Shown here: positions 52,053 to 61,422 of the stretch, piece after piece
Layout: every line of letters starts with the position of its first letter
How positions within the stretch are numbered: position 1 is the first letter of the stretch
DNA from: Chitiniphilus purpureus
Lineage (GTDB): Bacteria > Pseudomonadota > Gammaproteobacteria > Burkholderiales > Chitinibacteraceae
Assembly (NCBI RefSeq): GCF_025642115.1
Contig: NZ_CP106753.1
Span: 4,093,501 to 4,157,500 of the forward strand
Direction: 5' to 3'
Length of the DNA stretch: 64,000 nucleotides
Made by a program: the position numbers and the translations under genes
Notes under the pieces: model-generated
Told to the model about the DNA's origin: nothing
Seen by the model: only the letters and a program-made list of their open reading frames with translations
Databases searched by the model: none

Positions 52053-52563
52053 CGCAGCGGTCGCGCACATCGGAACGGTCGTCGGTGCAATTGAGCGCAG
52101 CCCGTCGGAAATCGCTGTCCTCGCCGATGCCGGCGGCAAGGCTGTCATAGGACACGAAGGCGTCGGCATTGCGCTTCAGATCCGCAAGCGCGGTGTTGCG
52201 CTGCTCGCTTGCCTGCTGCCGGCAGGCCGCGCCGCGGCCGGTGCCGCTGCGCTCGCAGCGGGCGCTTTCCAGCGTGTAGAGCGCTTCGACCTTGTTGCGG
52301 GCGGCGCGCAACCGCGCGGCGGCGGTGTTTTCAAGCTCGGCACGCGCATCCTCCTGCGCGATGGTGCGATCCAGCTGCGCCTCTTCCAGGCAGCGCTGCC
52401 GTGCGTCACCCCCTTGCTGCACGCAGGATACGGCCTGCTGGCGGAACATGCGCTCGCCTTCCCCCGCAGGATCGATCCCGGTCGCACCGGACGGCAACGC
52501 CAGTCCCAGCAGCGCAACATGGCCCAGGCAGACCGTTACGCGATACCACATCTTCTTTCCCAT
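52021..52563 (-). CDS. Secreted protein with three C-x10-C motifs
   Basis: 180 residues from ATG 52563 with GGAG upstream. A signal peptide ends near PSGATG. The mature part has three pairs of Cys separated by exactly ten residues: CVQQGGDARQRC, CERSGTGRGAAC and CTDDRSDVRDRC. The second half of each pair is followed by acidic/Ala helical sequence. The same arrangement occurs three times in the protein at 54216. I do not recognise a named family. Disulfide-linked helical hairpins in the periplasm are likely. It follows the entericidin gene and overlaps the end of a convergent kinase gene. Confidence 0.7.
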   Translation of the reverse strand: MGKKMWYRVTVCLGHVALLGLALPSGATGIDPAGEGERMFRQQAVSCVQQGGDARQRCLEEAQLDRTIAQEDARAELENTAAARLRAARNKVEALYTLESARCERSGTGRGAACRQQASEQRNTALADLKRNADAFVSYDSLAAGIGEDSDFRRAALNCTDDRSDVRDRCVKRFLHRQAL

Positions 52564-52623
52564 GACCTTCTCCTGGGACCCGTCCGCCAGCGCCGGCAAC
52601 GGCGAGGCGGGCGGGCCCTCCAA

Positions 52624-52761
52624 CTACTTCTTGGCGTCTTCCGCGGCGCCTTGCAGCTTTTCGCCGCCGCGCTCGATGTCCTTGCCTGCGCCTTGGACGG
52701 TATTGCAGGCACTCAGCAGGGTCAGGCAGGCCAGGCTGAGCAATGCGAGGATGCGTTTCAT
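52624..52761 (-). CDS. Entericidin-like small lipoprotein
   Basis: 45 residues from ATG 52761, with AAGGAG 8 bases upstream. The signal peptide ends in a lipobox (LTLLSAC, Cys19). The mature part is NTVQGAGKDIERGGEKLQ then GAAEDAKK, the typical entericidin A/B pattern. These are short envelope lipoproteins induced in stationary phase or under envelope stress. It lies between the AI-2E family permease and the secreted Cys-motif protein, all on the minus strand. Confidence 0.9.
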   Translation of the reverse strand: MKRILALLSLACLTLLSACNTVQGAGKDIERGGEKLQGAAEDAKK

Positions 52762-52921
52762 GAGCGTTTCTCCTTGTTTGATGGCGCCTTCGGCGAAGGC
52801 GGCACGGCAAGCGACGCAACGCGCTGCCTGGGTGTAAATCTAGGGGCAAGCACGATGCACGGGCCATTGCATGGCTGCGGATTGTGACGTAGGAATGGGA
52901 CGACAGATCAAGGAGTTGGGG

Positions 52922-54097
52922 TCAGTTCATCAGCCACAGCAACGCCCGGCCGCGATGCATCCGGTCCAACACTGCGCGCATCATCACCGCCAGTGCCGGC
53001 CCCAGGATCAGCCCCCATACGCCCCACAGCCAGCCCCACAGCATCATCGAGACAAAGATCGAGGTCTGGTTGACGCGCGAGAGCCGGCTTTGCATCCACG
53101 ACACCAACAGGGTACCGACCAGCGAGGCCCCGAGGACCAGGCCGCTTGCCAGCATCAGCGCAAGTAGCAGGCTGCCCAGCTGCAGGTAACTGACGCCGAA
53201 GGCGAGCGCACCGAACAGGGCCATGCCGATATAGGGCACGAAGTGCAGCAGCGCGGCAGTGACACCCCAGCCGACCGGATTCTCCAGGCCGAACACCGCG
53301 AACGTGGCGCAGGTGAACAGGCCGATCACCACGTTGGAAATCAACAGCACCCCGACATACAGCCGCAGCTGGTGCAGCGGCTCGCGCAGCAGGTTGCGCG
53401 CGCACGGGCGCGTGCACTGTGCCAGGCGCAGCACCCGCAACAGCCCCCGGGTCAGCCGCGGCATCTCCAACAGCGAGAGAAAGGTCATCAACAGAATGAC
53501 GGTCAGCTTGGAGACCATCACCAGCACCGAACTCGTCGCCAGGATGGCGGTGTCCTTGAGCAGCGACGCCTGGGCCACCGGACCGGTGGACGTCGCAGCG
53601 GGCACGGGCGCGGCCATCGGCGCCGAGGCGGTCGCGTTCAGCGACTGTTCCAGCCGGTTCAGCGAACCACCCACCCGCGTCAGCAGATTATCCGGATCAT
53701 GCTGCAGCTGTCCGATCTTGCCGGCCAGCTTCTGCGCCAGCTCCGGCACGCGTTCCGCGGCCAGTGCCACCTGCTGGCCGAAGAACATCACACCGCCGCC
53801 GATCACGCCACTGACCGCCAGCACGACCAGCACCGTCGCCAACGCGCGCGACGGCACCACCCGCATGCACAGCACGACCACCGGATCGAGCAGCAGCGCA
53901 AGCAGCAACCCCACGAACACCGGCACCAGCATGTCGCGCGCCAACCCCATCAGCGCCAGCACCAGCACCGCTGCAAACAGCCCCGACAACGGCCCGCTCG
54001 CAAGCAGCATCAGTGAAAGCCGGCGCAGGACAGTACCCGTCGGCAGCGCCTCGCTGCGCGGTTCAGGTTCGATGACGACGGTTGGGTTCGGCTTCAT
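52922..54097 (-). CDS. AI-2E family transporter-like permease
   Basis: 391 residues from ATG 54097 with GGAG upstream; a GTG four codons earlier is the alternative. Paired hydrophobic segments lie near the N-terminus (LSLMLLASGPLSGLFAAVLV and LVPVFVGLLLALLLDPVVVL), then a long periplasmic part, and C-terminal segments including VGWGVTAALLHFVPYIGMAL, the family signature. Some relatives export small molecules or act as Na+/H+ antiporters; the autoinducer name is historical and not evidence of quorum signalling. Confidence 0.88.
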   Translation of the reverse strand: MKPNPTVVIEPEPRSEALPTGTVLRRLSLMLLASGPLSGLFAAVLVLALMGLARDMLVPVFVGLLLALLLDPVVVLCMRVVPSRALATVLVVLAVSGVIGGGVMFFGQQVALAAERVPELAQKLAGKIGQLQHDPDNLLTRVGGSLNRLEQSLNATASAPMAAPVPAATSTGPVAQASLLKDTAILATSSVLVMVSKLTVILLMTFLSLLEMPRLTRGLLRVLRLAQCTRPCARNLLREPLHQLRLYVGVLLISNVVIGLFTCATFAVFGLENPVGWGVTAALLHFVPYIGMALFGALAFGVSYLQLGSLLLALMLASGLVLGASLVGTLLVSWMQSRLSRVNQTSIFVSMMLWGWLWGVWGLILGPALAVMMRAVLDRMHRGRALLWLMN

Positions 54098-54127
54098 GCG
54101 GCGCTCCACGCAGGGCGCTTACGCCCG

Positions 54128-54158
54128 ATAAAAAACACCGGCGCCACGGGCCGGTGTC
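54128..54158 (-). terminator. Rho-independent terminator after the gene at 54216
   Basis: On the minus strand ACACCGG/CCGGTGT form a 7-bp stem around a 9-base loop and are followed by TTTTTTAT. A second GC-rich inverted repeat (about 54182-54207) lies just before it. Confidence 0.8.
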
Positions 54159-54215
54159 GAACTATCCATCCAGCAGGAACCGGACCGGCCGGGCTTTCGG
54201 CCGGCCGGTACCGAC

Positions 54216-54797
54216 CTACTTGTTGTTCAGACGGCGCTCGGCGTCGTCCAGGCAGACCCGCTTGGCGTCGCCGGCCAGATCGTCACAGCGCTCCTTGGCC
54301 ACCTTGTAGTCCGCCTCGCGCTGCTTGCGCTCGGCCTCGGCCTGGGCACGTTGCTCGCGATCGGCGGCACGCAGGTTGGCCTTGTCGATGTCCTCGCCCG
54401 CATCGGCCTCGGCCAGCGCCTTGTCGCGCGCCGCCTTGGCTTCCTTCATGCACACGTCCTTCTTGTTGCCGGCGAAGTCGTCGCATTGCTCTTCGCGCAC
54501 TTCGTACTCGGCCTTGGCGCGGACACGGATGGCCTCGGCACGCGCATCCGGCGTGTTCTTGCCTAGTGCATCCAGCTCGGCGAGCGCGATATCACGATCG
54601 GCCTTGACGCGTTCCTGGCAGACATCCTTGGCGTTGCCGGACAGGCCTTTGCACTGGGCCTTGCCGGTGTCGTAGCGTTCCTGGATGGTGCGCCGTTGCG
54701 CTTCATGCTCGTCGGCGGCGGCGTGGGCTGCGCCGGCCGCGGCAAAGACGAGACTGGCGGCAAACAGGATCGGGTGCAGTCGGATGGGTTTGTTCAT
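54216..54797 (-). CDS. Secreted protein with three C-x10-C repeats
   Basis: 193 residues from ATG 54797 with AAGGAG upstream. The signal peptide (LFAASLVFAAAGAAHA) is clear. The mature protein is highly charged and helical, with three repeats: CKGLSGNAKDVC, CDDFAGNKKDVC and CDDLAGDAKRVC. The first two are followed by a helix of the type ARDKALAEADA. The repeat matches the one in the protein at 52021, so they form a small family. It is probably periplasmic, with intramolecular disulfides. It is followed by the terminator at 54128 and preceded by the CsbD gene. Confidence 0.75.
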   Translation of the reverse strand: MNKPIRLHPILFAASLVFAAAGAAHAAADEHEAQRRTIQERYDTGKAQCKGLSGNAKDVCQERVKADRDIALAELDALGKNTPDARAEAIRVRAKAEYEVREEQCDDFAGNKKDVCMKEAKAARDKALAEADAGEDIDKANLRAADREQRAQAEAERKQREADYKVAKERCDDLAGDAKRVCLDDAERRLNNK

Positions 54798-54876
54798 GCG
54801 TTGCTCCTTTGTGCTTGTTGGTCTTGTGTAGTGTGTGGATCTGTCTGCGCCGCCACGATCCGGCGGCGGCAGGACA

Positions 54877-55089
54877 TCATTGCCACTTGTAGTCGGTGCT
54901 GCGCTCGAAGTCGTTGATCTGTTGCTCGGCTTCTTCCTTCGAGATGCCGTAGGCTTCCTGGATGCGGCCGGACAGCTGCTCGCGGCGTCCCTCGATCTGA
55001 TCCAGATGATCATCGGTGAGGCGGCCCCACTGCTCGCGGACCTTGCCTTTGAACTGCTTCCAGTTGCCTTGGACTTGATCCCGGTTCAT
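54877..55089 (-). CDS. CsbD family stress protein
   Basis: 70 residues. It starts [20 protein letters not shown] and continues [19 protein letters not shown], the characteristic CsbD pattern, and ends ERSTDYKWQ. CsbD proteins are small, hydrophilic and strongly induced by general stress in many bacteria; their biochemical function is not known. It is upstream of the secreted Cys-repeat protein on the same strand. Confidence 0.95.
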   Translation of the reverse strand: MNRDQVQGNWKQFKGKVREQWGRLTDDHLDQIEGRREQLSGRIQEAYGISKEEAEQQINDFERSTDYKWQ

Positions 55090-55338
55090 GGCTTTCTCCT
55101 GATCTGTTGTGGAAGGATGCGGCGCCCCGGGACGGGGTCTGCCGTCATGAACGTCATGCTATGCCTCACCCGGGTTGCTGCCCGTCGGCCGGCCGCCGCA
55201 GTTGCCATAGGAAAAACCGGGGCGGCATCGTCGGCGTGCGCCTACATCACACCTGCCGCAACAACGCTGGCCGTGTCGCGCCAAGGGGCTCTACACTGCC
55301 GTTCTTCCATCCTTATCCGCCCAAGGAGTCCCTACCCC

Positions 55339-55719
55339 ATGAGCAAGCAGATCATCCATAGCGACCACGCCCCCGCTGCTGTCGGCACCTATTCGCAAGC
55401 GGTCAAGGTGGGGAACACGGTCTATCTGTCGGGCCAGATCGGGCTGGAACCGGCCAGCGGCACACTGGTCGAGGGCTTCGAGGCGCAATGCCATCAGGTG
55501 TTCCGCAATCTGCGTGCAGTGTGCCAGGCAGCCGGTGGCGATCTGTCCGATCTGGTGAAGCTGGGGGTATTTGTCGTCGACCTGGCCCATTTCGCAACGC
55601 TGAACCAGATCATGGGCGAGTATTTCTCCCAGCCCTTCCCGGCCCGCGCCGCCGTGCAAGCCGCCGCGCTGCCCAAGGGCGCGCTGGTCGAGGCCGATGG
55701 TGTGATGGTGCTCGCCTAG
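55339..55719 (+). CDS. ridA: RidA family enamine/imine deaminase
   Basis: 126 residues from ATG 55339 with AAGGAG upstream. It begins [20 protein letters not shown], the canonical RidA start, and has [28 protein letters not shown] and the active-site Arg in [19 protein letters not shown]. It hydrolyses reactive 2-aminoacrylate and related imines and so protects PLP enzymes. Cytoplasmic; it acts as a trimer in its family. Confidence 0.95.
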   Translation: MSKQIIHSDHAPAAVGTYSQAVKVGNTVYLSGQIGLEPASGTLVEGFEAQCHQVFRNLRAVCQAAGGDLSDLVKLGVFVVDLAHFATLNQIMGEYFSQPFPARAAVQAAALPKGALVEADGVMVLA

Positions 55720-56121
55720 GACCCAGGCGCAATGGCTTCGCAACTGCACCGCGCCGGGCACGCGTTGGTCACACAGCGCGTGGCGCGGGTGACGACACAG
55801 TCCGGGCAAGGCGGGCGACGCACGGGATGGCAGGCCCGCGGCCTTTGTGACGAGCCGGTGGACATACCGCTGTCGCACAGCCTGCCCGGGCACCGCGACG
55901 CTGCCGCAAAACAACGGCAGACCGTCTTCAACCCCTTGTTCCAGCAGCATTTCCCGACACCCTTCCCCTGCCGGTCAGACAGGATGCCGGCGGCGGCACG
56001 CCGTCCTGTCACAGCGGTTGCGTCTTCGGGTGGGTGGAATGCAACCGTTCGGATGCCGCCAGACCCGGCGGCAGACCAAACGGCGTATGCTGCCTGCTTA
56101 TCTGGTTGATCCTTGCAGTCC
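55720..56121. other. Intergenic region between ridA and the GGDEF gene
   Basis: About 400 bases with no credible gene; frames present on both strands lack binding sites and recognisable motifs. It should contain the promoter of the cyclase gene. No clear terminator for ridA was found. Confidence 0.5.
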
Positions 56122-57648
56122 ATGCGCTTCATACGCCATCAATCGGTCTACTTCGTGGTCGTGCTGGGCTGGGTCTTGCTGACGCTGGCCGTACTGGCCA
56201 TCTATGCCGGCCTGCTGCTCAACCAGTCGCGCGACCGGCATCAACGCCTGCACCAGCAGTTGCAGGATCGTCTGTGGTTCCAGTTCGCCGGCGCCGCCAC
56301 CGCGCTGGAGACCTTCGCCGCATTCCAGAGCGTACCGCGCAGCCGCACCTTCCAGGTCGATCACGCCTATGCACGCCAGCTGCTGGCACGTTATCCGCAG
56401 CTGCACCGGCTGGAGCTGATACGCCGGGTGCCGGCCGAAGAGGCACCCCGCTTCATCCGTGCGATGCGCGAGCTGGGCTTTCCCGGCTTCTCGCTGCATA
56501 CGCTGGCGCCGGACGGCCGCACCATGCTGCCGGCTCCGCCGGCCCGGGACTACTACCCCGTCGTATTCACCGAACCCTATGCCGAGCACGTCCAGGGATT
56601 GGATCTGGGCGCGGTGATCGGCACGCTGCCCGAGAACGAACGCGAACCCTTGACCAGCGCGCCGTTCCAGACCGCCAGCGGCCGCATGGCCTACCGGATG
56701 GTGCGGCCGGCCGGCTTTTCGCTGCTGCCCCAGGCAGTGGCGCGCAATATCGCGCCGCCGGTCTATGTGAGCGTGGTGGTCAGCATCGACATGCTGGCGC
56801 CCGAACCGGTTTCATTGCCACGCGGCATGCAGGTGAGCGTGCACCATGCCGACGCGCATGGCGCCACGCTGTTCGAACGCACCACCGCGCCGATCAGCAC
56901 GCTCGAACGCCGCTGGTTCCCCGAACTGACCCTGATCACCCATATCCCGAGCACCACGCAGTCGTATCTGCTGGAAACACGCTGGCAGCTGGGCTGGAGC
57001 GCATTGGACCGCACCACGCTGGGCATGCTGCTGGGGATGCTCGTCCTGCTGCTTGCCGCCGCGCTGGGCATTGTCCGGCTGGTGCGCGCACGCCACTTCG
57101 CCCGGCTGCGCGAAGCCGAGCGCATGGCGCACATGGCCTCGCACGACGCATTGACCGGTCTTGCCAACCGGCGCGGCCTGGACGAGGCGCTGGGGCGTTG
57201 CGTGGCGCAACACCGGCCGTGCTCGCTGATCTTCCTGGATCTGGACCGCTTCAAGCCGATCAACGACGAACACGGCCACGAAGCGGGCGACTTCGTGCTG
57301 AGGAACGTGGCCGAGCGGCTGACACTGTGCGTGCGCGCCAACGACACGCTGTCGCGCTGGGGTGGCGACGAATTCGCGCTGCTGCTGTCGGGCGAGATGA
57401 ACAGCGCCCGCGAACGCGAGCTGCTGCGCCGGCTCAGCCAGGCGCTGATGGAGCCGATTGCCTGGCAGGACCACCATTTCACCGTCGGTGCGAGCCTGGG
57501 CGTGGCGCACTACCCACGCGATGGCGTGACCGCGCAGCAGATCCTGCAGGCGGCCGACCGGCGCATGTATCACCACAAGGAACAGCGGCGCAACAATCCG
57601 CTCGCGCCGCCACCGATGCTGGCGTTCAACCTCGACCCCAGCCTCTGA
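56122..57648 (+). CDS. CHASE-domain diguanylate cyclase
   Basis: 508 residues from ATG 56122; a TTG at 56113 is the alternative. A membrane segment (~12-35) is followed by a periplasmic CHASE domain (LHRLELIRRVPAEEAPRFIR, then GRTMLPAPPARDYYPVVFTE), a second membrane segment (~303-323) and a GGDEF domain. The active-site motif is intact (WGGDEFALLL), and DLDRFKPINDEHGHEAGDF is present, so it should make cyclic di-GMP in response to an outside signal. No RxxD inhibitory site was obvious. No EAL domain is attached. Confidence 0.93.
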   Translation: MRFIRHQSVYFVVVLGWVLLTLAVLAIYAGLLLNQSRDRHQRLHQQLQDRLWFQFAGAATALETFAAFQSVPRSRTFQVDHAYARQLLARYPQLHRLELIRRVPAEEAPRFIRAMRELGFPGFSLHTLAPDGRTMLPAPPARDYYPVVFTEPYAEHVQGLDLGAVIGTLPENEREPLTSAPFQTASGRMAYRMVRPAGFSLLPQAVARNIAPPVYVSVVVSIDMLAPEPVSLPRGMQVSVHHADAHGATLFERTTAPISTLERRWFPELTLITHIPSTTQSYLLETRWQLGWSALDRTTLGMLLGMLVLLLAAALGIVRLVRARHFARLREAERMAHMASHDALTGLANRRGLDEALGRCVAQHRPCSLIFLDLDRFKPINDEHGHEAGDFVLRNVAERLTLCVRANDTLSRWGGDEFALLLSGEMNSARERELLRRLSQALMEPIAWQDHHFTVGASLGVAHYPRDGVTAQQILQAADRRMYHHKEQRRNNPLAPPPMLAFNLDPSL

Positions 57649-58050
57649 AGCGCCGCGCACCACCCACAGCGCTGGCCCGGGCAGCGGCATCGGCCAGCGC
57701 AGATGGACATCCAGCCATGGATGCGCAGGACCCGGGCCGGGATGCAAGGCAAGGTGCGCCGGGCGACCCTGGGCCTGCGCCACGGGTAAGGCACATCACC
57801 GCAATGCGTCCGGCCTTCGTCGTTCCTGCCGGGTGGCGCCTCGGACCGGTTTCTGCCGCATGGTTTGCAGACAGGCGGCCCATCTTGCTGCGCCGCACTG
57901 CGCGCCCGCCATCGGGCACCGCCGGTCGACGCACCCCGCCTTTGAAGGTCAATCCGCGCCAGGGCGTGTTCATGGCGCAACGCGTCCGGCGCCCTGCGCA
58001 GCATCCCGAACCATCCCAAACGCCGCCGTGAAGCCTTTGATTGACACGCC
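57649..58050. other. Intergenic region with a possible inverted-repeat element
   Basis: About 400 bases between convergent genes. The frames seen have no binding sites. Bases 57962-57970 read AGGGCGTGT, and the inverse ACACGCCCT occurs at 58042-58050, abutting the panC stop. The 89-base segment so enclosed may be a small mobile-element remnant or a chance inverted repeat. No T-run terminator is visible. Confidence 0.4.
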
Positions 58051-58890
58051 CTAGAGGGTGATCTCCAGATTGTCGATCAGCCGGGTCTGACCCAGGCGTG
58101 CGGCGATCAGGATCACCAGGTCGCGATCGGTATGCGTGGCAGGCTTGAGGGTGTGGGCGTTGCGCGTCTCCACATAATCCACCTCGCTCCAGCCACGCAC
58201 GCGCAGATCCATCACCGTTTCGACCGCCAGCCTTGCGTAGTCGCGCTCACCGCCCAGGATGGCCTTCTGCATGCGCTGCAGATGGAAGTAAAGGCGCGGC
58301 GCCTCGGCGCGCTCGTCAGCCGAGAGGTAGCCATTGCGCGATGAGAGCGCCAGGCCATCCGGAGCACGGCCGGTGTCGACCGGCACGATCCGGATCGGCA
58401 TGTTCAGGTCCTCGACCATGCTGCGGATGATGAAGAGCTGTTGGTAGTCCTTCTTGCCAAAGCAGGCGACATCGGGCTGCACGATGTTGAACAGCTTGGT
58501 CACCACCGTCGCCACGCCACGGAAATGCCCCGGGCGGAACGCCCCGCACAGTTCGTCCTGCAGCGCCGGCGGCTCCACCTTGTATTGCTGGATCACATGC
58601 GGGTAAAGCTCGCGCTCGCCAGGGGCGAACACCACCGCGCTGGTGCATTCGTTTTCGATCAGGGCACAGTCCTGGGTCAAGGTGCGCGGATAGCGGTCGA
58701 AATCCTCGCCCTGGCCGAACTGCAGCCGGTTGACGAAGACGCTCACCACCACCTGGTCGGCATGCCGCCTCGCCTCGCTGATCAACGCCATATGCCCGGC
58801 GTGCAGGTTACCCATGGTCGGTACAAAGGCGACGCGGCCGGCCTGACCGCGCCAGTCACGCATTTCGGAGAGGGTATGGATGATTCGCAT
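58051..58890 (-). CDS. panC: Pantothenate synthetase
   Basis: 279 residues from ATG 58890 ([13 protein letters not shown]). It has [19 protein letters not shown] (ATP-binding HxGH), [56 protein letters not shown] and [13 protein letters not shown], the full PanC set. It joins pantoate and beta-alanine using ATP in coenzyme A synthesis. It lies downstream of panB on the same strand, with a GNAT-transglutaminase gene between. panD is not in the window. Confidence 0.96.
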   Translation of the reverse strand: MRIIHTLSEMRDWRGQAGRVAFVPTMGNLHAGHMALISEARRHADQVVVSVFVNRLQFGQGEDFDRYPRTLTQDCALIENECTSAVVFAPGERELYPHVIQQYKVEPPALQDELCGAFRPGHFRGVATVVTKLFNIVQPDVACFGKKDYQQLFIIRSMVEDLNMPIRIVPVDTGRAPDGLALSSRNGYLSADERAEAPRLYFHLQRMQKAILGGERDYARLAVETVMDLRVRGWSEVDYVETRNAHTLKPATHTDRDLVILIAARLGQTRLIDNLEITL

Positions 58891-58942
58891 GGATTGGACT
58901 TGGGCGGATTCGGGTTGAAGGGAAAGCGATGCCGGTCGGCGA

Positions 58943-59989
58943 TCAGCATGGCACCAGATCGATCGGACGTTGCCGGTATTGCGTGACACTTTCGCATTCG
59001 CGCAACAGGGCAATCAGTTCGGGCAGCGGTTGCGCATGGATGTCGGGGTAGGTGCATTCGCCCGGATGCGCGATCGGAAAGGCGAGATGCTCCCGGTCGG
59101 GCGTGAAATGGCAATCGACTCCGGGCAGGGTGTTGCCGCGTGGATCACAGCGATACCAGCCGTGTCCGTGCAGCCAGACCGCGGCAAAGCCGTGCAGGCA
59201 GTACGGGGGGGTCGGACCCTCCCAGGTCAGGCGCTGGTAGCCGAAGCCGGCGGCGATGCCGTTGGCGCGCAGCAGCGCGACCAGCAGATGACTCTTGGCA
59301 AAGCAGAAGCCGGTACCGGCAGCCAGCGTCTCCGAGGCCGAGCATGGCACCGCCTCGCGCTGGAAATCCCCACAGTGTTCGATGCGGTCGCGTACCCAGT
59401 CGAAACACGCGTGTGCGGTGTCGGGCACCGAGGCGCGATGCAGGGTACGCGCCAGCCCCGCCACCGCCGGATGATGGAAATCGATCTCGGCACTGGCGGC
59501 AAGATACTCGGACAGGTCCTGCTCCGGCACGATGTCCTGCACCCGCTTCATCGGCAGATAGCGAAGACCGGATTGCGTCTGCAGCGGCCCGGTGGCGGCG
59601 AAGCCATAGCGCTCGTAGGCCGCGAGCGCGGTGACGCTGGCGCGCACCGTGACCAGCCGTCCGCAGCGTTCGGCCTCGGCCAGCAACGCGCGTCCGACGC
59701 CCCGGCGCTGCCAGGCCGGCACCACGAACAGCAGTGCCAGATGGGTGGCGTCGCGCCGGTGCAGCATGCCGATCACCTCATTCCCCGCCAGGGCCACCCA
59801 GGTGGGTTGGCCCTGCGCCGCGCGCAGTGCGAGGACAGCTGGTGTCAGATCGGCAAGGCAACGGGACACCTCCGCCTCAGACTGGTCCTTGGCAATCGTG
59901 GCCAGGAACACCGCGCGCACCAGCGCGATCGCGGCGGAATAGTCGTCCGGCCCGGCCAGCCGGATCGTGAACAAGCCTGTGTGTGTCAT
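58943..59989 (-). CDS. GNAT acetyltransferase-transglutaminase fusion protein
   Basis: 348 residues from ATG 59989 ([17 protein letters not shown]), with AAGGG 9 bases upstream; an ATG six codons earlier has no site. Residues ~1-150 form a GNAT domain with [20 protein letters not shown], the acetyl-CoA loop. The C-terminal half has a transglutaminase-like triad: Cys in [20 protein letters not shown], His in [16 protein letters not shown] and Asp in YRCDPRGN. The two domains are rarely joined. It lies between panB and panC, ~50-85 bases from each. The function is not known; GNATs linked to pantothenate synthesis exist in enterics (PanM/PanZ), but this need not be one. Confidence 0.8.
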   Translation of the reverse strand: MTHTGLFTIRLAGPDDYSAAIALVRAVFLATIAKDQSEAEVSRCLADLTPAVLALRAAQGQPTWVALAGNEVIGMLHRRDATHLALLFVVPAWQRRGVGRALLAEAERCGRLVTVRASVTALAAYERYGFAATGPLQTQSGLRYLPMKRVQDIVPEQDLSEYLAASAEIDFHHPAVAGLARTLHRASVPDTAHACFDWVRDRIEHCGDFQREAVPCSASETLAAGTGFCFAKSHLLVALLRANGIAAGFGYQRLTWEGPTPPYCLHGFAAVWLHGHGWYRCDPRGNTLPGVDCHFTPDREHLAFPIAHPGECTYPDIHAQPLPELIALLRECESVTQYRQRPIDLVPC

Positions 59990-60073
59990 CACGTCGTGCC
60001 CTTGCATCGCTCAACGCGGGGCGGCAGCGCCCTGCTCCGGCCTCGGCATCCGCGCAGGGCGGATGCCGCAGCA

Positions 60074-60865
60074 TCAGAAACTGTGTTCTTCGGTCGGGAA
60101 GGTGCCGCCCTTGACCGCCTTCACATAGGCTTCCACTGCGCCCTGGATGCTGCTGGCGCCGTGCATGAAGTTCTTGACGAAGCGCGCCTTCTTGCCAGGA
60201 AACACGCCGAGCGCGTCGTACAGCACCAGTACCTGACCGTCGGTATCCGGGCCTGCGCCGATGCCGATGGTGGGAATGGCCATCGCCTCGGTCACCAGCC
60301 TTGCCACCGTGGCCGGCACCATCTCCATCAGCAGCATGGCCGCCCCGGCGGCCTGCAACGCCAGCGCGTCGCGCTTGAGCACCTCGGCCTCGGTCTCGCT
60401 CTTGCCTTGGACCTTGAAACCGCCGTAGGCATTGACCGACTGCGGCTGGAAACCGATGTGCTGACAGACCGGGATGCCGCGCTGGGTCAGGAAATCGACG
60501 GTCTCGGCCATCACCATGCCGCCTTCGAGCTTGACCATCTGCGCACCTGCGGCCATCAGCCGCGCCGCGTTCTCGAACGCCTGCGCCGGCGAGGCCTGGT
60601 AGCTGGCGAAGGGCATGTCGGCGATCACCAGCGCCTGCTTGGCGCCCCGCGCGACCAGCTCGGTGTGGTAGACCATGTGCGCCATGGTCACCGGCAGGGT
60701 GGATGCATGTCCTTGCAGCACATTGCCGAGCGAATCGCCGACCAGCAGCACATCCACGCCCGCCTCTTCAAGCAGGCTGGCAAAGCTGGCGTCGTAGCAG
60801 GTGAGCATCGCGATCTTCTGACCGTCCTGCTTCATCTTGGCAAGGGTGGTGAGCGTGGTTTTCAT
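60074..60865 (-). CDS. panB: 3-methyl-2-oxobutanoate hydroxymethyltransferase
   Basis: 263 residues. It has [74 protein letters not shown] and [19 protein letters not shown], all PanB landmarks with the metal-binding Asp residues. It adds a hydroxymethyl group from methylene-THF to ketoisovalerate, the first committed step to pantoate. It is followed by the GNAT fusion and panC; folK lies 80 bases upstream. Confidence 0.97.
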   Translation of the reverse strand: MKTTLTTLAKMKQDGQKIAMLTCYDASFASLLEEAGVDVLLVGDSLGNVLQGHASTLPVTMAHMVYHTELVARGAKQALVIADMPFASYQASPAQAFENAARLMAAGAQMVKLEGGMVMAETVDFLTQRGIPVCQHIGFQPQSVNAYGGFKVQGKSETEAEVLKRDALALQAAGAAMLLMEMVPATVARLVTEAMAIPTIGIGAGPDTDGQVLVLYDALGVFPGKKARFVKNFMHGASSIQGAVEAYVKAVKGGTFPTEEHSF

Positions 60866-60944
60866 CGGTTCCGGATCCCCAAATCAGGCTGCACGTCGAT
60901 TGTGCGGTGCACGAACGCAGTGTAACCGACCCTGGGCACTCGGT

Positions 60945-61421
60945 TCATAGGGGAAACAGCGACTGCCGGGCGACAGTGGGGACCAGGGCCGCGGCCTGGC
61001 CATAGCCGGGGATCATCACATCCGGATCGAGCTCGGCCAGTGGCACCAGCACAAAGGCCCGTTCGTGCATGCGCGGGTGCGGCAGGGTCAGCTCGGGGCG
61101 GTCGATGACGAGGTCGTCGTAGAGCAGCAGATCCAGATCCAGCGTGCGCGGTGCGTTCTTGAAGGTGCGCATGCGCCCCAGCAGCGCCTCGATGGCGAAC
61201 AACGACTCCATCAGCGCCTGCGGCGGCAACTGGGTATCGAGCTCGACGACCGCGTTGACGAAGTCGGGCTGCTCGGCGAAACCGACCGGGGTGGACGAAT
61301 AGAAGCGCGATGCCTTCACCAGCCAGGTCTGCGGCAACAGCGACATCAGCTCGATGGCCCGTTGCAGCTGCAGTTGCGGGCGGCCCAGATTGGCCCCCAG
61401 GGCGACGAAGGCGCGTGCCAT
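60945..61421 (-). CDS. folK: 6-hydroxymethyl-7,8-dihydropterin pyrophosphokinase
   Basis: 158 residues from ATG 61421, one base after the pcnB stop. It has RAFVALGANLGRPQLQLQRAI, SSTPVGFAEQPDFVNAVVEL and the metal-binding TLDLDLLLYDDLVIDRPELTL then PHPRMHERAFVLVPLAEL. It transfers diphosphate to hydroxymethyl-dihydropterin in folate synthesis. It is a pcnB-coupled gene, an arrangement common in beta- and gammaproteobacteria. Confidence 0.97.
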   Translation of the reverse strand: MARAFVALGANLGRPQLQLQRAIELMSLLPQTWLVKASRFYSSTPVGFAEQPDFVNAVVELDTQLPPQALMESLFAIEALLGRMRTFKNAPRTLDLDLLLYDDLVIDRPELTLPHPRMHERAFVLVPLAELDPDVMIPGYGQAAALVPTVARQSLFPL

Positions 61422-61422
61422 C

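Noticed and set aside
52922..54097. Evidence for AI-2 quorum sensing
   Set aside because: The family name is historical; no luxS or lsr genes are in the window, so no quorum-sensing claim is made.
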